In this document: piece by piece, positions 42,936 through 47,828 of the stretch
Position numbering within the stretch: the first letter of the stretch is position 1
Layout: each line of letters starts with the position of its first letter
Assembly (NCBI GenBank): GCA_024229495.1
Contig: JAAESJ010000615.1
Coordinates: 1-47,828 of the forward strand
Direction of reading: 5' to 3'
DNA from: Verrucomicrobiaceae bacterium
GTDB taxonomy: Bacteria; Verrucomicrobiota; Verrucomicrobiia; Verrucomicrobiales; DEV007
DNA: 47,828 bases
The notes under the pieces: generated by a model
What the model was told of the DNA's origin: nothing
Seen by the model: the letters and a program-made list of their open reading frames with translations, nothing else
Databases searched by the model: none
Made by a program: the position numbers and the translations under genes

Positions 42936-44483
42936 TTAGGATTCCTGGCGCATAACTGCCACAGGTTTAGATAATTGCAGATTTCCAGAAGAAGCTGGAG
43001 TTTCAGCTTCGTGCTCCTTTGTGGCAAAGAGCTTATCATGCTCAACCTGATTCATGACGCATAAAAGAGCGAGGATGGTCCAGAACATGACTGCCGTATA
43101 GGGTGCTTCAAAAGTCGACTGGAAAAACGCATTTACAAAACCGGCTAATATAAACGCCCATGTAAAGGCGTAGCGCGGATTAGATTGGCTTCCATATCTA
43201 CGTAATACATGGATCCCAATCCATAATTCACGCGTGATAAGGATTGCGATCGGGATAAATATTATTAAGCCTATTAGTCCCATCCTGCCGATGATGGTAA
43301 AGATGATATTGTGCGGATAACGCGCTATTTTCACGTTAGTATTAAGATAAGAAGTATTATAATACTCAGCGTGGAACTTCGAAGAAATATCAGCTCCCAT
43401 TCCTAACCCGTAAAATGGCCTGCTGCCCATCGTGTCCTCGGTCACCGTCTTCCACCAGGTCAAGCGCCAATCCACGTTGCGCTGGGCATTTTTCCGGCTT
43501 GCCTGGTTCCCGACACCCACCACATCAAATGATGAAAACTCATCCATGAACCTCTTTAACCTTCCTTGTTCATCTTTAATTATGCCTGACCCAACAAGGG
43601 CAATCAATACGAACACTGAACATATCCCAATCGGAATGATTGTCACAATGATCTTCCATTGCCCGGCAACAAAAAGAGCGCCCAAATATGAAGCAAATGC
43701 CAAATAGAATACAGCTTTGCCATAAGCAAACAATGGAGCGCTGCACAAAATCGACGAAAGGAGATACATCCACTTCCATATGCCAGAAGTTTGCAACGAC
43801 TTGAAATAGGCAAAAGCAGAAAAACCAATACATATCGGAATCATGGCATCTATTGTCTGCAAAATCACCGGGGCTCCACGAAGCATAGTGGCATTGCTTA
43901 TAGATACCGCTAACCCTCCGAAGACTGTAACCGTGTATAGGATCATAGAAATGGCGGCAATCATCGGAAGTAATTTTAATATGTACTCGCGTGTTGGTTT
44001 GTGCTGCATCGAGTTATACACAAGAAAGAAAAACAACGCATAATAAACAGTCGCGGTATCCCGCAACACCATGACCAAGGGAAATGCCCTGCCGTCTAAA
44101 ATTAGGTGAATAAACCCGTAAACAAGAAAGAAGAATAAGGGGGTGGCAAGACGATGAGGGGGAAGCAATCGTGCGGAACCCGACAATACCCGAAAAAAGT
44201 GGAAGAAGACGAGCATCGCAAGGGTGGCTTCACCAACAAAAATAACAGAAACCAATCTTTGGTAAGAGAACCCTTTGCCTCCGATAAAATAACAGGCCAC
44301 GATGATTGCAATTAACCATCCCTCAAACCGGTAACGCTGACCTATAACGGCCATCAGAACAGCCAATATGGTGCCGCCTCCAACGAACCCGGCCTTGCCG
44401 TATTCACCATTGCCAATGGCAAGGCCTGTCCATAAGGCAATGATCAACCCAACAATCATCGCTATGATAAATTGGATGTTCAT
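42936..44483 (-). CDS. Wzy-like O-antigen polymerase/ligase membrane protein
   Basis: This 515-residue protein has about twelve hydrophobic helices and one large hydrophilic loop (about 320-400). The loop contains NVDWRLTWWKTVTEDTMGSRPFYGLGMGADISSKF and leads to ARYPHNIIFTIIGRMGLIG, the typical O-antigen ligase/polymerase (Wzy_C) segment. It is the second such protein in the locus, without the TPR tail of the first. One of the two may polymerise the repeat unit and the other ligate it. It lies 73 bases upstream of the methyltransferase on the same strand. Confidence 0.85.
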   Translation of the reverse strand: MNIQFIIAMIVGLIIALWTGLAIGNGEYGKAGFVGGGTILAVLMAVIGQRYRFEGWLIAIIVACYFIGGKGFSYQRLVSVIFVGEATLAMLVFFHFFRVLSGSARLLPPHRLATPLFFFLVYGFIHLILDGRAFPLVMVLRDTATVYYALFFFLVYNSMQHKPTREYILKLLPMIAAISMILYTVTVFGGLAVSISNATMLRGAPVILQTIDAMIPICIGFSAFAYFKSLQTSGIWKWMYLLSSILCSAPLFAYGKAVFYLAFASYLGALFVAGQWKIIVTIIPIGICSVFVLIALVGSGIIKDEQGRLKRFMDEFSSFDVVGVGNQASRKNAQRNVDWRLTWWKTVTEDTMGSRPFYGLGMGADISSKFHAEYYNTSYLNTNVKIARYPHNIIFTIIGRMGLIGLIIFIPIAILITRELWIGIHVLRRYGSQSNPRYAFTWAFILAGFVNAFFQSTFEAPYTAVMFWTILALLCVMNQVEHDKLFATKEHEAETPASSGNLQLSKPVAVMRQES

Positions 44484-44529
44484 TTGTTGACGCTAGTCAT
44501 ATCGGTTTCCGTGACGTCACACACAAAAC

Positions 44530-47500
44530 TCAAAACTTTGGAGTCACCTTTATTCGGTAAAATCCCTTGCCTCCCAAGGGAGGGTGGAAAACGACCCTTT
44601 CGATTCCATCGCTATCATGAGTAAGCTTTAAATCTGCAGCGGAAAGCGGCTGCCATTTGTCCTCATCGGTTAGCACCTCAAGATATGTATCATAGTAATA
44701 CCGGGATACAATTAACGACCTCTTAAATTCTATAATAGGGAATTTCATGTCCTCAAGCCATGCATGTAACCCCGGGACTGAACCCGCATCTGAAGGATTC
44801 CCACCAAAAATAAACTCCATGAAGTTAGATTGCAAATCGCCATCATTGTCTTCAGCACCATCCGCCCTTCCCACTGCAAGACCGGATTGCAACTCCCAGC
44901 GGTCATGCATGCCGTCATTATCAAAATCCAGCCACTCGGCCGGGTTGCTTCCCCCTGCTAATTCATCAATATTGGCCACACCGTCAAAATCATCGTCCCG
45001 GGATGAATCATCAAACAAGGGATCAAGCCTATTACCAACCTCCCATCCGTCATGCATGCCATCTTGGTCACTATCCGGAAACAGTGGATTAGTTCCTGCA
45101 AGGACTTCTTCTTCATATGACAAACCGTCACCGTCAACATCCTCATGAGGATCACTAACCAGAACTACGGAGATAATCGCATCAACATGGTTCACTCCAT
45201 CATTTGCCTGGACCTTGATTCGAAGTGTGTCCGGCCTAATCACCTTCGGTGGGGTAATTAGTAAGCCCTCAGGAAAAGACAACAGACCATCCGTATTGCG
45301 CCCCCATCCAACCATTGTGCCGTCAGACTTTAGAGCAAGGCTATGATAACCCCCGGCGAAAATGTCAATCACACCTGTCAATCCCCGAGGCACACCGGCC
45401 TGTCCATGATCGTTACGCCCCCAGGCAATAACCGTGCCATTCTCCCTCAGGGCAAGGTTATGATACCCGCCTGCAGATATTGATACGACTCCCCTTAACC
45501 CGGCAGGCACCCGCCTTTGACCATGGGTATTTTGTCCCCAGGCAACAACACTGCCATCAGTCTTTAAAGCCAGACTGTGCAGGGCACCTGCAGAAATGGC
45601 GATAACCGAATCCATTCCTGCCGGCACGTCCCTCTGACCCCAATTGTTGATCCCCCAGGAAATTACACTGCCATCTTCCAGCAGTGCCATCGAATGCCAT
45701 GCTCCCGCCGAGATCGCAATCACCGGACCCGTGTTGTCAGGAATATTGACCTGCCCATAATTATTGCGGCCCCAGGCAACCATCTTGCCGTCGGGCTTCA
45801 AGGCCAGACTGTGATAGGCGCCGGCAGCAAGGGCACTCACCGCTCCCAGACTGTCCGGAACATTTCCCTGACCAAAATCGTTGCCTCCCCAACTGTGCAC
45901 CATCCCTTCAACATCCAATGCCATACTGTGCTCAGAACCGGTTACAAGGCCACAGACCTGACCCAGTTGTAGCGGGATGTTAACCTGCCCGCTGCCATTT
46001 CGCCCCCAGCCAAACACGGCTCCTTGCCGACCAAGAGCAAGGTTATGGTATGCGCCGGTTGCAATCGGCACCTCTCTTAACTGATAACGCAGGTCCCCAC
46101 CATCATTAATCAGGAGACGGTTCCCCTCAATCCTGAATGCATCATTTCCGTCACGATCGAGATCCACGTTATCCAGAATTTTATAGACAACCGGATCCTC
46201 GTTGGCATCAGTAGAAGGGAAATTTCCAACGGTTGTTTCCGTCCTGCTGTCCCTGAAGATGAAAAACTCCCTGGCATCAAAAATAGGAGGCACGTTCGGC
46301 ATGCTGTCCGGATTATTAGGGTCAGTTCCGAGAGCCAACTCTTCTCCATCATCAAACCCATCGCCATCGGTATCCTTTAACAAGATATCCGTTCCATAAT
46401 GCACTTCCTTAACATCGTTTACCCCGTCACCATCCGTGTCCACGGTGGAATCATTCCTGAGCGGGTTCCATCCGTTGGCGATCTCCCAAAAATCATCCAG
46501 GGTATCTTTGTCCGTATCAACAAGCACAGGACTCGTGCCATGCTCAAACTCCTGAATTCCGGTTAAACCATCGCCATCCGTATCGGACCCTGCATCATCA
46601 ACCAAGGGATTTAAACCATAACCTAATTCCCACCCGTCCGGCAAACCATCATCATCTGAATCCGGATTATCAGGAAGGGTGCCTGCTGCTTGTTCGGCAA
46701 CGGAGCTCAAGCCGTCATTATCGACATCAATCGCCGAGTCATCGCGCCGAGGGTTCCAGTTGTTGTCAATTTCCCAACGATCAGAAAGCGTGTCACTATC
46801 AGTATCACCAGAAGCCGGGTCAGTACGATTGTGGAATTCTTCGATATTGGTTAATCCATCATGATCATCGTCTTCCCCGGGCTCAGCAACTTCGCCGTAT
46901 TCAATCTCCCACCAGTCGGCCATCCCATCGCCATCGGAATCCGCTGTAGCTATTCCCGAAGACTGGTATTTGCCGAGTAGCATCGCCTCCACCTCACGCC
47001 TGTCCAAATGGCTTAACGCCCGGGAGAAAGTAATCACCTCACCATAATCAGCCGGCTGATAAGCCATTCCGCCGATATGCCCGATCCACAGAGGCATCTC
47101 ATTAGGAGGAATCCTGCCGCGACCCCGGCTCTGTTCCTCACCGTCGATGTACAATCGGCCCTCTTCATTCAGGCCATCATAGATCAAGGTAACAATAACA
47201 AGGCTCTCATCCTGCAACTTCCTGAAAGATCGAAGCGAGAGTCGGTTTCCCGGTTGGGTGGCATAAAAGCGCAGATAGCCCTGCTCGACGGTGAGCCGGA
47301 ATCCGCTCTCGCGCCATACACTATTGCCTGCCAGCGCATATGCATCAGCAGATCCGTCCCTCAACCGTGGCTTCAATGCCATTACCAGTGTCCAGCCTTC
47401 TGATGACACATCACCGAAGGCCAAACCTCCCCTGATCTTCAGGTCACCCGGGCCAAAAGCCAGTAAAGGGTAACCTTTAATGGATTCCTCCGATACCAAA

Positions 47501-47828
47501 GGCGCCCTGTGATTATATGGCCTGCTCATCTCCAAGCCATCAACATCGCGCCAATCTGACCATGGCGTAATCTGCCCGGACGCATCCATCGATAACGCTG
47601 CATTGGATTTCAACCACATGGTAAGCCCTTTATTGGGGAAAGAGCCCATCAGCGGGGTGCTGACAATAGGAGAAACCCCCGCTTCAAACTCTTCCAGATT
47701 AACTAGGCTGTCTCCATCAGGATCACCAAGGGCATCAGCTTCAATGGGGTTTAGACCGTTCTGCAGTTCCCATCCATCAGACATACCGTCCCTGTCCGTG
47801 TCACGGAAAGAAGGGTTAGTCCCGGCAA
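44530..47828 (-). CDS. Large surface protein with LamG-like, TSP3 and RCC1-like repeats (5' end outside window)
   Basis: The frame is open to the right edge with no stop, so the N-terminus is outside; at least 1099 codons are visible. Upstream calcium-binding thrombospondin-type-3 repeats (DTDRDGMSDGWELQNGLNP) lead to a concanavalin/LamG-like domain. More TSP3 repeats (DSDGDGMADWWE, DTDGDGLTGIQEF, DTDGDGVNDVKEV) are followed by an Ig-like transition. Seven RCC1-like propeller repeats come next, with W-G-x-N-x-x-G-Q cores and HSLAL strands, at an exact 39-residue period. TSP3 repeats return, and a C-terminal FYRIKV segment closes the protein. No PEP-CTERM or LPXTG-like tail is seen. It is likely a secreted adhesin or binding protein; its ligand is unknown. 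Confidence 0.85.
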   Translation of the reverse strand, partial: AGTNPSFRDTDRDGMSDGWELQNGLNPIEADALGDPDGDSLVNLEEFEAGVSPIVSTPLMGSFPNKGLTMWLKSNAALSMDASGQITPWSDWRDVDGLEMSRPYNHRAPLVSEESIKGYPLLAFGPGDLKIRGGLAFGDVSSEGWTLVMALKPRLRDGSADAYALAGNSVWRESGFRLTVEQGYLRFYATQPGNRLSLRSFRKLQDESLVIVTLIYDGLNEEGRLYIDGEEQSRGRGRIPPNEMPLWIGHIGGMAYQPADYGEVITFSRALSHLDRREVEAMLLGKYQSSGIATADSDGDGMADWWEIEYGEVAEPGEDDDHDGLTNIEEFHNRTDPASGDTDSDTLSDRWEIDNNWNPRRDDSAIDVDNDGLSSVAEQAAGTLPDNPDSDDDGLPDGWELGYGLNPLVDDAGSDTDGDGLTGIQEFEHGTSPVLVDTDKDTLDDFWEIANGWNPLRNDSTVDTDGDGVNDVKEVHYGTDILLKDTDGDGFDDGEELALGTDPNNPDSMPNVPPIFDAREFFIFRDSRTETTVGNFPSTDANEDPVVYKILDNVDLDRDGNDAFRIEGNRLLINDGGDLRYQLREVPIATGAYHNLALGRQGAVFGWGRNGSGQVNIPLQLGQVCGLVTGSEHSMALDVEGMVHSWGGNDFGQGNVPDSLGAVSALAAGAYHSLALKPDGKMVAWGRNNYGQVNIPDNTGPVIAISAGAWHSMALLEDGSVISWGINNWGQRDVPAGMDSVIAISAGALHSLALKTDGSVVAWGQNTHGQRRVPAGLRGVVSISAGGYHNLALRENGTVIAWGRNDHGQAGVPRGLTGVIDIFAGGYHSLALKSDGTMVGWGRNTDGLLSFPEGLLITPPKVIRPDTLRIKVQANDGVNHVDAIISVVLVSDPHEDVDGDGLSYEEEVLAGTNPLFPDSDQDGMHDGWEVGNRLDPLFDDSSRDDDFDGVANIDELAGGSNPAEWLDFDNDGMHDRWELQSGLAVGRADGAEDNDGDLQSNFMEFIFGGNPSDAGSVPGLHAWLEDMKFPIIEFKRSLIVSRYYYDTYLEVLTDEDKWQPLSAADLKLTHDSDGIERVVFHPPLGGKGFYRIKVTPKF
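45270..46040 (-). repeat. Seven-unit 117-base tandem repeat array (RCC1-like)
   Basis: Equivalent codons of the repeat fall at 45283, 45400, 45517, 45634, 45751, 45868 and 45985, all exactly 117 bases apart, with no indels. Each unit encodes a 39-residue module with a W-G-x-N core and an H-S/N-L/M-A-L strand. The outermost unit (45283) is the most diverged. Seven blades fit a closed seven-bladed propeller, as in RCC1. Confidence 0.8.

Noticed and set aside
44511-44520. GTGACGTCAC palindrome upstream of the Wzy-like gene
   Set aside because: A ten-base palindrome is expected by chance in a window this size, and no bacterial regulator site was matched.

Overview
The window looks like chromosomal DNA of a Verrucomicrobiota bacterium, or a close PVC relative. 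The clues are planctomycete/verrucomicrobial families (PSCyt1-DUF1549-DUF1553, DUF1501, DUF1080, WPQWRG beta-propeller), an exosortase with EpsI, ribonuclease HIII, CdaA, and two operator-like sites at recN that match the LexA motif described for Verrucomicrobia (TGTTC-N4-GAACA). No rRNA, tRNA, CRISPR array, insertion sequence or phage gene was seen. No gene-free gap exceeds 300 bases.

Layout. 1-2.6 kb (+): grpE (cut by the left edge), dnaJ and rsmE. 2.6-10.3 kb: a secreted redox/carbohydrate module with a DUF1080 protein (-), a glucose/sorbosone dehydrogenase, a cytochrome-like DUF1549/DUF1553 protein, a small membrane protein and a DUF1501 protein (all +), closed by a convergent PQQ-type beta-propeller (-). 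10.5-25.8 kb: housekeeping genes rdgB, leuS, an acylphosphatase operon with two unusual exported or anchored proteins, folP-cdaA-glmM, bioD, mutY, rnhC, an HU/IHF-type protein, an MBL hydrolase and recN. 25.9-29.1 kb (-): a tight esterase/SMP-30/sulfatase operon for carbohydrate-ester or sulfate-ester breakdown, preceded by a perfect palindrome. 29.3-31.7 kb (+): an enoyl-reductase-like MDR protein and xseA. 31.7-35.0 kb (-): prs-rplY-pth-rpsF-ssb. 35.2-44.5 kb: an exosortase and exopolysaccharide locus (xrt, epsI, FkbM methyltransferase, Stealth phosphotransferase, two Wzy/ligase-type membrane proteins, a GT4 glycosyltransferase, a SAM methyltransferase). 44.5 kb to the right edge (-): a very large modular surface protein with LamG-like, thrombospondin-type-3 and RCC1-like repeats, cut by the edge.

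How the parts fit. The catabolic modules suggest a marine-type polysaccharide degrader exporting sulfatases, esterases and PQQ/cytochrome-like oxidoreductases. The exosortase/EPS block and the large repeat protein suggest investment in a glycan-rich surface. The items most worth checking are the tandem SOS-type boxes over the recN promoter, a membrane-anchored protein that looks like a metallopeptidase with all three metal ligands lost (14094-15698), the perfect palindrome before the esterase/SMP-30/sulfatase operon, and the exact 117-base RCC1-like repeat array. No wholly new multi-gene system could be shown from sequence alone; the 13.8-16.4 kb operon is the best candidate.
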